Source of the DNA: Pseudomonas chlororaphis | Lineage (GTDB): Bacteria; Pseudomonadota; Gammaproteobacteria; Pseudomonadales; Pseudomonadaceae | Length of the DNA: 64,000 nucleotides | Direction: 5' to 3' | Assembly: GCF_000783395.1 (NCBI RefSeq) | Contig: NZ_JSFK01000023.1 | Span: 175,423-239,422, forward strand | Shown here: in pieces, positions 33,557 to 42,022 of the stretch | Layout: each line of letters begins with the position of its first letter | Numbering within the stretch: position 1 is the stretch's first letter | Position numbers and translations under genes: made by a program | Notes under the pieces: model-generated | The model's database searches: none | What the model was told of the DNA's origin: nothing | Seen by the model: the letters and a program-made list of their open reading frames with translations, nothing else

Positions 33557-34225
33557 ATGCCCTCCCCCGAATCCAGCCTTTTGCAGAGCTGGCACGACAA
33601 CGCTGAGGCCTGGATCGAAGTGATCCGCAGCGGCGCCATTAAAAGCCGCCAGCAGGTGACCGATCAGGCGATTCTGCTGGCGATCATGAGCCGGCAGCCG
33701 CAGCGAGTGCTTGATCTTGGCTGCGGCGAAGGCTGGTTGTTGCGGGCGCTGGCGGATCGCGGGATTGATGCGGTCGGTGTGGATGGCGATGCGCGGCTTA
33801 ATGAAGCGGCGCGTCTGGCGGGGGCGGCCCAGGTGCACGTCGCCAGTTATGACGCGTTGGTCGAGGCGAAGGTCGACGTTGGCCGTGACTATGAGCTGAT
33901 CTGCGCCAATTTCTCATTGCTGCATCAAGACGTCATCCCTTTGCTGGCCGCGATGAACACCTTGCTTAGTCCTGGCGGTGCTTTGGTCATCCAGACATTG
34001 CATCCGTGGGCCGTTGCCGCCGGGGACTATCAGGATGGCTGGCGCGAAGAATCGTTCGCCGGGTTCAAAGGCCAGTGGCAGCCGATGCCGTGGTATTTCC
34101 GCACTTTGTCGAGTTGGCTGAATGCGTTCGATATGGCCGGGTTCCAACTGGCCAGCCTGCAAGAGCCACAACACCCGCAAAGTCCAGTGCCGCAGTCGTT
34201 GCTGATGGTTGCCGAGCGCCGCTGA
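33557..34225 (+). CDS. Class I SAM-dependent methyltransferase
   Basis: A 222-residue enzyme with motif I VLDLGCGEGWLLRAL near residue 52, the acidic residue of motif II in AVGVDGDARL, and LICANFSLLHQD and LLSPGGALVIQTLHPW later. The fold is complete. The ATG giving MPSPESSLLQSWHDNAEAW is preferred over an earlier start at 33530. The substrate is unknown and the gene appears to stand alone before a REP pair. Confidence 0.88.
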   Translation: MPSPESSLLQSWHDNAEAWIEVIRSGAIKSRQQVTDQAILLAIMSRQPQRVLDLGCGEGWLLRALADRGIDAVGVDGDARLNEAARLAGAAQVHVASYDALVEAKVDVGRDYELICANFSLLHQDVIPLLAAMNTLLSPGGALVIQTLHPWAVAAGDYQDGWREESFAGFKGQWQPMPWYFRTLSSWLNAFDMAGFQLASLQEPQHPQSPVPQSLLMVAERR

Positions 34226-34248
34226 GTTTCAAAATCACTACCAATCAT

Positions 34249-34408
34249 TGTAGGAGCTGGCTTGCCAGCGATGGCGTCGGATCAGTCAACATTGATGTTG
34301 AAGGTGCTGGCCTCATCGCTGGCAAGCCAGCTCCCACAGTGGTTTTGGGTGTGTCAGGAATTTGTGACCACCATACAAACCTGTGGGAGTGAGCCTGCTC
34401 GCGATGAC
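34249..34408. repeat. REPIN (GCTGGCAAGCCAGC class) plus a lone REP
   Basis: The pair at 34249-34339 has inverted arms around an internal small palindrome (aacattgatgtt). A single gagcctgctcgcga unit follows at 34380-34408. Together they fill the gap between the convergent methyltransferase and ppyR genes. Confidence 0.88.
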
Positions 34409-34437
34409 GGTATTTCAGGCGACATCAATGTTGAATA

Positions 34438-34707
34438 TCAGACCGCAATCGCTTGCAGGCAAGCTTCCACAGTGGTTTCGGGACCACGGATGCGGTATTG
34501 CGCGAGCAAGCGCATGACGTAGCCGATCTTGATCAGGGTCGGGCCGAGGATGGTCAGCGAATGCATCGCCACCAGCAACGCAATCGGCATCTGGCCGTTG
34601 TAGAGGTAGGCGCCGTAGATGCCGGCCAGCAGCATGGTCAGGCCGGCGACGAGAACTTTGCTCGACAGGTGCAGAACGTTCAGCGGGCTTTCGAATAAAG
34701 TGAGCAT
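34438..34707 (-). CDS. ppyR: Transmembrane sensor/regulator PpyR-like protein
   Basis: An 89-residue protein with two membrane helices (VLVAGLTMLLAGIYGAYLY and LVAMHSLTILGPTLIKIGYVM) and a basic cytoplasmic tail. The pattern ESPLNVLHLSSKVL ... GPTLIKIGYVMRLLAQY is the one I know from PpyR of Pseudomonas, described in P. aeruginosa as affecting psl and pyoverdine expression. Identification rests on recalled family pattern. It diverges from the ECF sigma gene across 287 bp containing a paired palindrome. Confidence 0.65.
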   Translation of the reverse strand: MLTLFESPLNVLHLSSKVLVAGLTMLLAGIYGAYLYNGQMPIALLVAMHSLTILGPTLIKIGYVMRLLAQYRIRGPETTVEACLQAIAV

Positions 34708-34805
34708 GGTCGCGTACTCCTGATCGGTTCGTTGTGTACGTTGAGTACTTCAAGTCCCGTGCCAGAATTTCAAGCCAGTAGAATCAGTCACTTGCAGGGC
34801 ATCGA

Positions 34806-34841
34806 GTCAATTTGACACAAACGCATGCAAGTCAGTTTGAC
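34806..34841. promoter_or_regulatory. Doublet of GTCA-N3-TGAC palindromes
   Basis: GTCAATTTGAC at 34806-34816 and GTCAGTTTGAC at 34831-34841 are 25 bp apart centre to centre, so they may face similar sides of the helix. They lie about 100 bp before ppyR and 155 bp before the sigma gene. This suggests cooperative binding of a dimeric regulator; its identity is unknown. Confidence 0.6.
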
Positions 34842-34994
34842 TCCGCATCTTGTCATTAGGACTACACCCAGAAAAAAACCAGAAACCCTCCGCCTAAAAG
34901 CAAACCAATATCATTTGCGCACCCTCCGTCCTTTTGCTTTAATCGCGACCCATTCTTATTTAGACCGATAACGGTCGCTTTGGACGTTGCGCAA

Positions 34995-35519
34995 ATGACC
35001 GTCGCCGATGCCTCGCTCGTGCAAAATCTCTACCTCAGCCACCACCGTTGGCTGCACGAGCTATTGCGTCGACGCCTGAGCAATGCGATGGATGCCGCCG
35101 ACCTCGCCCACGACACCTTCGTGCGCGTGCTCAAGCGCCCGCAAGCCTTCAATGGCGAAGTCCATGAGCGCTCCCATCTGGCGACCATCGCCCGGGGGTT
35201 GTGCGTCGATCACTGGCGCCGTCGGCAACTGGAACAAACCTGGCTGGAATCCCTCGCCAGTCGCCCGCCTGCCTTGCAGCCGTCGCCCGAGCAACAGGCA
35301 ATCATTGTCGAAACCCTGCACGAAGTGGACGCCATGCTCCAGCGCCTGCCGCAACGGGTCAGCGCGGCATTCATCCTCGCCCAACTGCACGGCATGCCGT
35401 ACAAACTGATCGCCGAACAGATCGGTGTCAGCGAGCGGATGATCAAGAAGTATCTGGCTCAGGCGATGATGCATTGCGCGATCCTCGAAGCGGAACTTGA
35501 CGGGTTGCTCATTGAGTAA
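34995..35519 (+). CDS. FecI-type ECF RNA polymerase sigma factor
   Basis: A 174-residue sigma factor. Region 2 reads HRWLHELLRRRLSNAMDAADLAHDTFVRVL, and region 4 reads RLPQRVSAAFILAQLHGMPYKLIAEQIGVSERMIKKYLAQAM with a helix-turn-helix. It directs RNA polymerase to its receptor promoter when released by the FecR protein. The first ATG is used; a TTG five codons upstream is possible. An AT-rich segment (CATTCTTATTTAG) just upstream only weakly resembles a Fur box. Confidence 0.92.
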   Translation: MTVADASLVQNLYLSHHRWLHELLRRRLSNAMDAADLAHDTFVRVLKRPQAFNGEVHERSHLATIARGLCVDHWRRRQLEQTWLESLASRPPALQPSPEQQAIIVETLHEVDAMLQRLPQRVSAAFILAQLHGMPYKLIAEQIGVSERMIKKYLAQAMMHCAILEAELDGLLIE

Positions 35520-35523
35520 GCCC

Positions 35524-36489
35524 GTGAACACACTCAGCCATGCCAGCCTTGAGCAGGCGGCGAACTGGTACGTGCGATTGCATGACGAACAGGTCGCCGA
35601 GCCTGAGCGTCTGCGTTGGCAGGCGTGGCTGGCGCAAAGTCCGGAGCATCAGGCCGCATGGCGTTATGTCGAACGGGTCGGCCAGCGTTTCGCGCCATTG
35701 CAGAGCGAAAGCGAAGCCGTCAGCCACGCCCTGCGCAACAGTGCGCGCAACTCGATCAGCCGCCGTCAGTCGCTCAAAGGCTTGCTGATTCTCGCGGCCA
35801 CCGGGCTGGCCGGCTGGGCGGTCGGGCGCAACACGCCGCTGCTGGACTCGGTTGATCGCTTGAACGCCGATCTCTCCACCGGCACCGGGGAAACCCGCGA
35901 AGCAACGTTAAGCGACGGCAGTCGAATCTGGCTCAACGCCTTGAGCGCGTTGAACGTGCGCTTCGATGCGCGTCAGCGCTTGCTGCAATTGCGCTCTGGT
36001 GAAGTGCTGATCGACACCGCGAAAGACCTTGGTCGCACCTTTTGGGTCGAAACCGAGCACGGCCGGATGCGTGCGCTGGGGACGCGTTTCAGCGTGCGCC
36101 AGACGGATCGCAACACCGCGCTCAATGTCTACGAGGGCGCAGTTGAAGCCACTAACCTCCAGGGCGAAAGCCAAGTCGTGCAGGCCGGGCAGCAATTGGT
36201 GTTCAGCGCTGGCCGCTTGAACACACCGACCGTGGCGGATCCCTCCCGCGAAGCCTGGCGCCGGGGCCTGTTACTGGCCGATAACCTGCCGCTCGGCGAG
36301 CTGATCGAAGAACTTAGCCAATATCGCCCGGGACATCTGCATTGTGATCCTGCGGTGGCGAACTTGTCGGTAATGGGCTCGTTCCCGCTCAAGGACACTG
36401 ATCAAGCCTTGCGTCTGCTGGAAGCGGCGCTGCCGATCCGCATCGATAAAACCTTCAACTGGTGGGTCAGCGTCGGGCCGAAAGTCTGA
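35524..36489 (+). CDS. FecR-type anti-sigma/signal transducer
   Basis: A 321-residue inner-membrane protein. The N-terminal anti-sigma segment (ANWYVRLHDEQVAEPERLRWQAWLAQSPEHQAAW) is cytoplasmic, a single membrane span lies near residues 80-100, and the periplasmic FecR domain (REATLSDGSRIWLNALSALNV ... LLQLRSGEVLIDTAKD) and STN-interacting end follow. The span is preceded by SRRQSLKGLL, a twin-arginine-like motif reported to matter for FecR export. The GTG start lies 4 bp after the sigma stop; a TTG overlapping the sigma end is an alternative. Confidence 0.9.
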   Translation: MNTLSHASLEQAANWYVRLHDEQVAEPERLRWQAWLAQSPEHQAAWRYVERVGQRFAPLQSESEAVSHALRNSARNSISRRQSLKGLLILAATGLAGWAVGRNTPLLDSVDRLNADLSTGTGETREATLSDGSRIWLNALSALNVRFDARQRLLQLRSGEVLIDTAKDLGRTFWVETEHGRMRALGTRFSVRQTDRNTALNVYEGAVEATNLQGESQVVQAGQQLVFSAGRLNTPTVADPSREAWRRGLLLADNLPLGELIEELSQYRPGHLHCDPAVANLSVMGSFPLKDTDQALRLLEAALPIRIDKTFNWWVSVGPKV

Positions 36490-36578
36490 AGATTTTTTCT
36501 TCTCTCGGTTCCCTTTTCGCAAGTTCATCCGGTTAACCCTCAATAGCCCTCACGTCGTTGATAGCCCCCGGGAACTCC

Positions 36579-38999
36579 ATGTTGCGCTCCACCCTCGTCC
36601 GCACTCGTTTTGCCCTGGCCATGGCATCCGCCGTGCCGGGGTTGTGCGTGTCGATGGCGCTGGCAGATGTGCAGAAGCAACATTACGCAGTGGCTCCCGG
36701 CTCATTGGTCACAGTGCTCAACCATTTCGCCGAGCAGAGCGGCCTGTTCATCGCCGGGCACAATGATCTGGCGGCAGACAAACGCAGCCCCGGCCTGAGC
36801 GGTGATTACACCCCGCAACAGGCCCTGCAAATCCTCCTCAAGGGCAGCGGCCTGCAAGCGCAGCGCCTGAGCGGCGGCGGTTATGCCCTGCGCAGCACAG
36901 CCACTGCGGATCCACTGCAACTGGACGCCACCACCATCAGTGGAAAAAACCTCGGCGCCATCACCGAAGACACTCACGCCTACACCACCGGCGTCAGTGC
37001 CTCCGCCACCGGCCTGCCACTGTCACTGCGCGAAACCCCGCAATCGGTCACGGTGATCACCCGCCAGCAACTCGACGATCAGGGCGCCAACGGCATCGCC
37101 GACGTGTTGCGCCGCGCGCCGGGCATCAGCGTGCAGAATTACGACAGCGAGCGTTGGGAGTTTTCCAGCCGTGGTGCACCGATCACCAATTTCCAGTACG
37201 ACGGGGTTAACACCGACTACGACGGCGTCTACGACTACGGCACCACCAGCACCGACATGGCGACCTTCGACCGCGTCGAAATCATCAAGGGCGCCACAGG
37301 ATTGATGACCGGTTCGGGCGATCCGTCGGCCACGGTCAATCTGATCCGCAAACGCCCTACTCCCGCATTCAAAGCTTCGCTCAGCGGCAGCGTCGGTTCG
37401 TGGGACAACTACCGCAGCGAATTCGACATTTCCGGGCCGTTCAACGACAAGCTGCGCGCGCGCTTCGTCGGTGTCCATCAAGAGCGCAGCGCCTACGCCG
37501 ATCACTACCAGAACAGCAAAGACATCACCTACGCCATCGTCGAAGCCGATCTGAACCCGGACACTCTGTTGACCATTGGTTTCGATCAACAGAACACCCG
37601 CTCACGCGGTGCCACCTGGACCGGTTTCCCGATGTTCTACAGCGACGGTTCGCGGACGAATTTCTCGCGCTCGTTCAACCCGGCCACAGACTGGAGCCGC
37701 CGCGACTTTATCAACCAGACCTTGTTTGCCGCCGTCACGAGGCAATTGCAAAACGACTGGGCGTTGAAAATCAGCTACGACCGCAAACACCGCGAACACG
37801 ACACCCTGCTCGGCTCCGCCAGTGGCGGCAATCCGGACCCGGTGAGCGGCGACGGCATGTTCCTCTACATGGGCCAATTCAAGGGCGACGAGGTGCAGGA
37901 CAATCTTGATATCAACCTCGGCGGGCCGTTCAGCCTGTTCGGTCGCGAGCATCAGTTGCTGGTCGGTTTCATGTCGATGAACACGCGCCAGGACAACCCG
38001 GTTTACGGCTCGGTGTACCCGCCGCTCAACGGCAGTATTTTCGACTGGCATGGCGAGTTCGCCAAACCGGATATCCCGCAGATCGGCACGGACGCCATCC
38101 GCCAACGCCAGACCGGCGCATACCTCTCGACGCGCTTCAGGGCCAGCGACGATCTGGCGCTGATCCTCGGCGCACGCGTCAGTGATTTCAGGGGCAGCGA
38201 CCATCTCAATTACAGCGACCCGAATACGGCCAATGTCCGCGACGGCTACCGCCAGACCGGGGTGGTCACTCCTTATGCGGGTGCGGTCTACGACCTCGAT
38301 GACACCTACTCGCTCTACACCAGCTACACGCGCATCTATCAACCGCAACTGAGCAAGGACGCCACGGGCCAGATACTCGACCCGGTGCAGGGCGACAGCT
38401 ACGAAGCGGGGATAAAGGCCGAATATTTCGACGGCCGGCTCAACGCCAGTTTCGCCGTGTTCCGCATCGAGCAGGACAACGTCGCCGAACAGGTCAGCGG
38501 TTTCGACAATCAGGCGGTGTACCGCGCCGTGCAAGGCGCCACCACCAAAGGTTTCGAGTTCGAACTGGCCGGTGAAATCGCCGACGGCTGGAACCTCTCC
38601 GCCGGCTACGCCTACAACCACACGCGCGATGCCAAGGGTGATCCGGTGTACGCCTCGATTCTGCAAACCACTGCGCCCGAGCAATTGGTGCGGGTGTTCA
38701 GCAGCTATCGCCTCCCCGGTGTCTGGCAAAACCTGACTTTGGGCGGCGGCGTCAGTTTGCAGAGTGAATTCTTCGGCAACGTGTGGCAGCCCGAGGCCAA
38801 GCAGAACGTGCGCATCACGCAGGACAGTTATTACTTGGTCGACGCGATGGCGCGCTACCGTTTCAACGAGCACCTGAGCACTTCGCTCAACATCAAGAAT
38901 CTGTTCGACAAGACCTATTACACGGGCCTTGGCAATTTCGGCACCGGTTTCTACGGCGAACCACGCAACCTGCAACTGACCGCGCGCTGGGATTTCTGA
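36579..38999 (+). CDS. TonB-dependent siderophore receptor with signalling domain
   Basis: An 806-residue outer-membrane receptor. A signal peptide is followed by an STN signalling domain (HYAVAPGSLVTVLNHFAEQSGLFI ... QQALQILLKGSGL, about residues 35-105). The plug reads ETPQSVTVITRQQLDDQG ... VEIIKGATGLMTGSGDPSATVNLIRKRP, and the barrel ends in the typical aromatic residue (ARWDF). The sigma-FecR-receptor order indicates cell-surface signalling: ligand binding induces its own receptor. The siderophore, likely xenologous, cannot be named. Confidence 0.94.
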   Translation: MLRSTLVRTRFALAMASAVPGLCVSMALADVQKQHYAVAPGSLVTVLNHFAEQSGLFIAGHNDLAADKRSPGLSGDYTPQQALQILLKGSGLQAQRLSGGGYALRSTATADPLQLDATTISGKNLGAITEDTHAYTTGVSASATGLPLSLRETPQSVTVITRQQLDDQGANGIADVLRRAPGISVQNYDSERWEFSSRGAPITNFQYDGVNTDYDGVYDYGTTSTDMATFDRVEIIKGATGLMTGSGDPSATVNLIRKRPTPAFKASLSGSVGSWDNYRSEFDISGPFNDKLRARFVGVHQERSAYADHYQNSKDITYAIVEADLNPDTLLTIGFDQQNTRSRGATWTGFPMFYSDGSRTNFSRSFNPATDWSRRDFINQTLFAAVTRQLQNDWALKISYDRKHREHDTLLGSASGGNPDPVSGDGMFLYMGQFKGDEVQDNLDINLGGPFSLFGREHQLLVGFMSMNTRQDNPVYGSVYPPLNGSIFDWHGEFAKPDIPQIGTDAIRQRQTGAYLSTRFRASDDLALILGARVSDFRGSDHLNYSDPNTANVRDGYRQTGVVTPYAGAVYDLDDTYSLYTSYTRIYQPQLSKDATGQILDPVQGDSYEAGIKAEYFDGRLNASFAVFRIEQDNVAEQVSGFDNQAVYRAVQGATTKGFEFELAGEIADGWNLSAGYAYNHTRDAKGDPVYASILQTTAPEQLVRVFSSYRLPGVWQNLTLGGGVSLQSEFFGNVWQPEAKQNVRITQDSYYLVDAMARYRFNEHLSTSLNIKNLFDKTYYTGLGNFGTGFYGEPRNLQLTARWDF

Positions 39000-39093
39000 C
39001 GCACGGCAACTTGTCGATCTACGGCACCGGCAATCAACCAAGGACTGACTACGCTGTTAATCCAGCGTGTCTAACCTGCCGAGGATGACTGCC

Positions 39094-39597
39094 ATGCAAC
39101 GCTTTCAGAAACTCACGCCCTGCCTGTGGTTCGACGATCAGGCCGAAGCTGCGGCGAAGTTCTATTGCTCGATCTTCGATCACTCGAAAATCACCGGCCT
39201 GACCCACTACAGCAAGGTCGGTCAGGAATTTCACGGCAAGCCGGAAGGTGCGGTGATGACCGTCAGTTTCGAACTCGATGGCCAGACCTTCACCGGGCTC
39301 AACGGCGGGCCGATGTTCAAATTCAGCGAGGCGATCTCGTTTCAGGTCAATTGCCAGAATCAGGAAGAAGTCGACCATTTCTGGGGCAACCTGTCCGAGG
39401 GTGGCCCCGTCGAGGCCCAGCAATGCGGCTGGCTCAAGGACAAATTTGGGGTGTCATGGCAGATCGTGCCGGTGGCGTTCATGCACATGATGCTGGATGC
39501 CGACACCAGCAAATCGCAACGCGCGATGCAGGCGATGTTCACGATGAAAAAACTCGACATTGCCGAACTCGAACGGGCCTTTGCCGGCCAGAGCTAA
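39094..39597 (+). CDS. VOC family protein (PhnB/UbiG-like glyoxalase fold)
   Basis: A 167-residue cytosolic protein with the PhnB-type pattern LTPCLWFDDQAEAAAKFYCSIFDHSKI near the start and LKDKFGVSWQIVP and MQAMFTMKKLDIAELERA near the end. Proteins of this type are often annotated as 3-demethylubiquinone-9 methyltransferase domain proteins, though most lack a shown activity. GAGG stands nine bases before the chosen ATG; a start at 39085 is possible. It is followed by the AraC gene after 35 bp. Confidence 0.85.
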   Translation: MQRFQKLTPCLWFDDQAEAAAKFYCSIFDHSKITGLTHYSKVGQEFHGKPEGAVMTVSFELDGQTFTGLNGGPMFKFSEAISFQVNCQNQEEVDHFWGNLSEGGPVEAQQCGWLKDKFGVSWQIVPVAFMHMMLDADTSKSQRAMQAMFTMKKLDIAELERAFAGQS

Positions 39598-39632
39598 TAC
39601 ACTGGCGCCCTGGCCTGCCGGGAATAACAACG

Positions 39633-40466
39633 ATGAAACACGCTGCCGCCAAAAACCCTGAAAAAGCCCCGCGTTTCTGGCGTGACGCGGCGCTGCCGTT
39701 CATTGAAGCGCGGGCCATCGCCGATGGCCGCGAGGTCTGTTACGCCCGGCATTCCCACGCGCATTTTTCCATCGGTGCGATCACCGCCGGGCGCAGCACC
39801 TATGTGCATGAACAGGCACAGTTCGAAGTCGCGGCAGGCACCGTGGTGCTGATGAATCCAGGCGATGTGCATGCGTGCAATCCGATTGATGATCAGCCTT
39901 GGTCGTACGTGATGCTCTACGTCGAGACACCGTGGCTGACTGATTTGCAGCATCAGCTGGGCTTCTCCAGTGATCTTGAGTTTCGGCGCTTTTCCACCAC
40001 ACACCTTGATGACGCTGAGCTGTTCAACGAACTGAACGGGCTGTATCAAACGTTAGTCGACCCGCAACAGGATGTGCTGCGCAAGCAAAGCGCAGCAGTA
40101 GAGTTTTTCAGCGATCTGCAACTGCGTTTGAATCCCGCCGGCCCCTCTCTGCGCGAGCCAAATTTCAAACTGGAACGCGCTGCGGATTTCATCCGCGAAC
40201 ACTGCACCGAAGTGCTCAACCTCGACGACATCTGCGCCGCTGCACAGCTTTCACCGTCGTACCTGATCCGCGCCTTCAAACAGCATTACGGCATGACGCC
40301 CCACGCGTTTTTGGTCAACCAGCGCATCCAGTTTGCCCGCGAGCGTTTGCGCAGCGGGGAGTTGATCGCTGATGTGGCGCTGGAAGCAGGGTTTTCCGAC
40401 CAGGCGCATTTTCAGCGAGTGTTCAAGCAACATCTGGCGGCCACACCCGGCCAGTATCGCGGCTGA
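39633..40466 (+). CDS. AraC family transcriptional regulator
   Basis: A 277-residue regulator. The N-terminal cupin domain (ARHSHAHFSIGAITAGRSTYVHEQ ... VVLMNPGDVHACNPID) binds an effector. The C-terminal double helix-turn-helix reads LNLDDICAAAQLSPSYLIRAFKQHYGMTPHAFLVNQRIQFARERL and IADVALEAGFSDQAHFQRVFKQHLAATPGQY. The conserved ATG is at 39633, though the frame is open far upstream inside the VOC gene. This branch often controls neighbouring exporter genes, but none is directly adjacent here. Confidence 0.9.
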   Translation: MKHAAAKNPEKAPRFWRDAALPFIEARAIADGREVCYARHSHAHFSIGAITAGRSTYVHEQAQFEVAAGTVVLMNPGDVHACNPIDDQPWSYVMLYVETPWLTDLQHQLGFSSDLEFRRFSTTHLDDAELFNELNGLYQTLVDPQQDVLRKQSAAVEFFSDLQLRLNPAGPSLREPNFKLERAADFIREHCTEVLNLDDICAAAQLSPSYLIRAFKQHYGMTPHAFLVNQRIQFARERLRSGELIADVALEAGFSDQAHFQRVFKQHLAATPGQYRG

Positions 40467-40477
40467 TGGTTTGCCCC

Positions 40478-40598
40478 GATTGATCGTTCCCACGCTCTGC
40501 GTGGGGAACGTAGCCCGGGACGCTCCGCGTCCCTTCCAGAGCCGGACGCAGAGCGTCCGATGAAGCATTCCCACGCGGAGCATGGGAACGATCAATCG
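40478..40598. repeat. Long palindromic repeat (GATCGTTCCCACGC class)
   Basis: The outer arms gattgatcgttcccacgctc and gcatgggaacgatcaatc enclose a second inverted pair (gggacgctccgcgtcc and ggacgcagagcgtcc). A second full copy is at 43140-43251 and a half copy near 47.5 kb. Confidence 0.88.
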
Positions 40599-40623
40599 CT
40601 GGCCAACACATTCAGATATTGAC

Positions 40624-40643
40624 ATATCGGTAAATTCCGATAT
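40624..40643 (+). promoter_or_regulatory. ArsR-family operator 1
   Basis: ATATCG and CGATAT are inverted around eight bases (GTAAATTC). The site ends 9 bp before the regulator's ATG, so binding would block its own transcription or translation start. An identical-arm site lies before the next gene. Confidence 0.75.
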
Positions 40644-40652
40644 CTTCGCGGC

Positions 40653-40955
40653 ATGGACCTACTCGAAATCTTCAAAGCCCTCTCGAACCGTACGCGCCTG
40701 GAAATCCTCAAAGGCCTGAAGGATCCCGAGAAACACTTTCCTCCTCAGGATGAGGGTGACGTGCACACGGTTGGCGTTTGCGTCAGCAGTATTCAGGAAG
40801 GCGTCGGGCTGTCGCAGTCGACGGTGTCCGATTATCTGGCGACGCTGCAACGCGCCGGCCTGGTCGAAGTCAGGCGCATTGGGCAGTGGACCTATTACAA
40901 ACGTAACGAAGCAGCGATCAGTGCGCTGGCCGAGATCATCGGCAGCGAGCTGTAA
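40653..40955 (+). CDS. ArsR family HTH regulator
   Basis: A 100-residue winged-helix repressor. The ArsR fold is visible as EIFKALSNRTRLEILKGL, then VGLSQSTVSDYLATLQRAGLVEVRRIGQWTYYKRNEAAI. The usual ELCVCDL metal motif is absent; one cysteine (VGVCVSSIQ) is present, so the signal is more likely a redox or electrophile cue than arsenic (inference). Two matched operators, one before it and one before the oxidoreductase, indicate self-control and control of the downstream pair. Confidence 0.9.
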   Translation: MDLLEIFKALSNRTRLEILKGLKDPEKHFPPQDEGDVHTVGVCVSSIQEGVGLSQSTVSDYLATLQRAGLVEVRRIGQWTYYKRNEAAISALAEIIGSEL

Positions 40956-40968
40956 TTTTTTGCCCCAA

Positions 40969-40990
40969 GATATCGAGAATTCCCGATATC
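40969..40990 (+). promoter_or_regulatory. ArsR-family operator 2
   Basis: GATATCG and CGATATC are inverted arms with ATATCG-N8-CGATAT geometry identical to the site before the regulator gene, including a shared AATTC core. It lies 27 bp before the oxidoreductase ATG, in the 61-bp gap after the regulator. Confidence 0.75.
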
Positions 40991-41016
40991 CCTTTTTACC
41001 GAAACGAGGAAATGCA

Positions 41017-42000
41017 ATGAAAGCGATGATCCTTACTTCATTTGGCGGCGCGCAATCGTTCGAACTTTGTGAGGTGCCCAAGCCATTGCCACAAGCGGGC
41101 GAAGTGCTGGTGCGGGTGCACGCCACCTCCATCAATCCGCTGGATTATCAGGTTCGCCGTGGTGACTATGCCGATCTGGTGCCCCTCCCCGCCATTACCG
41201 GGCACGACGTCTCCGGCGTTGTCGAAGCCGTCGGGCCGGGGGTGACGGCGTTCGTGCCGGGTGACGAAGTCTGGTACACCCCGCAAATATTCGACGGTCC
41301 GGGCAGTTATGCCGAGTACCACGTCGCGGCCGAAAACATTGTCGGCAAGAAGCCGGCCACGCTCAGCCACCTTGAAGCGGCGAGCCTTAGTCTGGTTGGC
41401 GGCACGGCGTGGGAAGCGCTGGTCGTGCGGGCGGCGCTCAGAGTCGGCGAGAGCATTCTGATCCACGGCGGCGCGGGTGGCGTCGGTCATGTCGCAATCC
41501 AGCTGGCCAAAGCCATCGGCGCGAAGGTCTTTACTACCGTGCGTGAAGGCAATTTCGAGTTCGCCCAGCGCATGGGCGCCGATGTGCTGATCGACTACGA
41601 AAAGGAGGATTACGTCGACGCGATCCTGCGCGAAACCGAGGGGCGCGGCGTCGATGTGGTGTTCGACACCATCGGCGGCAACACCCTGGCGCGCAGCCCC
41701 GACGCCCTCGCACAACTGGGCCGCGTGGTATCGATCGTAGACCTTGCCCAGCCGCAAAACCTGATTCAGGCCTGGGGCAAGAACGCCAGTTATCACTTCG
41801 TTTTCACCCGACAGAATCGCGGCAAACTCGACGAGTTGAGCGCATTGATCGCCAACGGTCAGTTGCGCCCGCACGTCGGCGCGGTCTATCCGCTGGCCGA
41901 CATCGGCCTCGCCCATGCCCGGCTGGAAACGCCCAACAACGGCGTTCAAGGGAAAATTGCGATTGCTGTCGTGCCGTCGCCCGAACTCGCCAATCGCTGA
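41017..42000 (+). CDS. Zinc-independent quinone oxidoreductase (MDR family)
   Basis: A 327-residue NADPH-dependent reductase of the medium-chain dehydrogenase/reductase superfamily. The catalytic-domain stretch INPLDYQVRRGDY and GHDVSGVVEAVG is followed by the nucleotide motif IHGGAGGVGHVAIQLAKAIGAKV near residue 147. The structural-zinc cysteines are missing, typical of quinone reductases and zeta-crystallins. The conserved start is at 41017 behind a GAGGAAATGCA site. Controlled by the neighbouring ArsR protein, it may detoxify quinones or enones (inference). Confidence 0.9.
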   Translation: MKAMILTSFGGAQSFELCEVPKPLPQAGEVLVRVHATSINPLDYQVRRGDYADLVPLPAITGHDVSGVVEAVGPGVTAFVPGDEVWYTPQIFDGPGSYAEYHVAAENIVGKKPATLSHLEAASLSLVGGTAWEALVVRAALRVGESILIHGGAGGVGHVAIQLAKAIGAKVFTTVREGNFEFAQRMGADVLIDYEKEDYVDAILRETEGRGVDVVFDTIGGNTLARSPDALAQLGRVVSIVDLAQPQNLIQAWGKNASYHFVFTRQNRGKLDELSALIANGQLRPHVGAVYPLADIGLAHARLETPNNGVQGKIAIAVVPSPELANR

Positions 42001-42022
42001 ACTCAGTCCCGAGGAGAACACC

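Noticed and set aside
34945..34980. Fur box before the ECF sigma gene
   Set aside because: CATTCTTATTTAG matches only part of the consensus, so no feature was called, although iron control is plausible for this gene type.
37602..39041. Open frame of 479 codons on the minus strand
   Set aside because: It is antisense to the TonB receptor barrel, a shadow of codon bias.
39126..39632. N-terminal extension of the AraC gene
   Set aside because: The frame is open back into the VOC gene, but that part has no conserved content and a proper ATG exists at 39633.
40653..40955. Arsenic-responsive ArsR repressor acting on arsB
   Set aside because: The ELCVCDL-type metal motif is missing, arsB lies 34 kb away, and the operators point to the neighbouring oxidoreductase.
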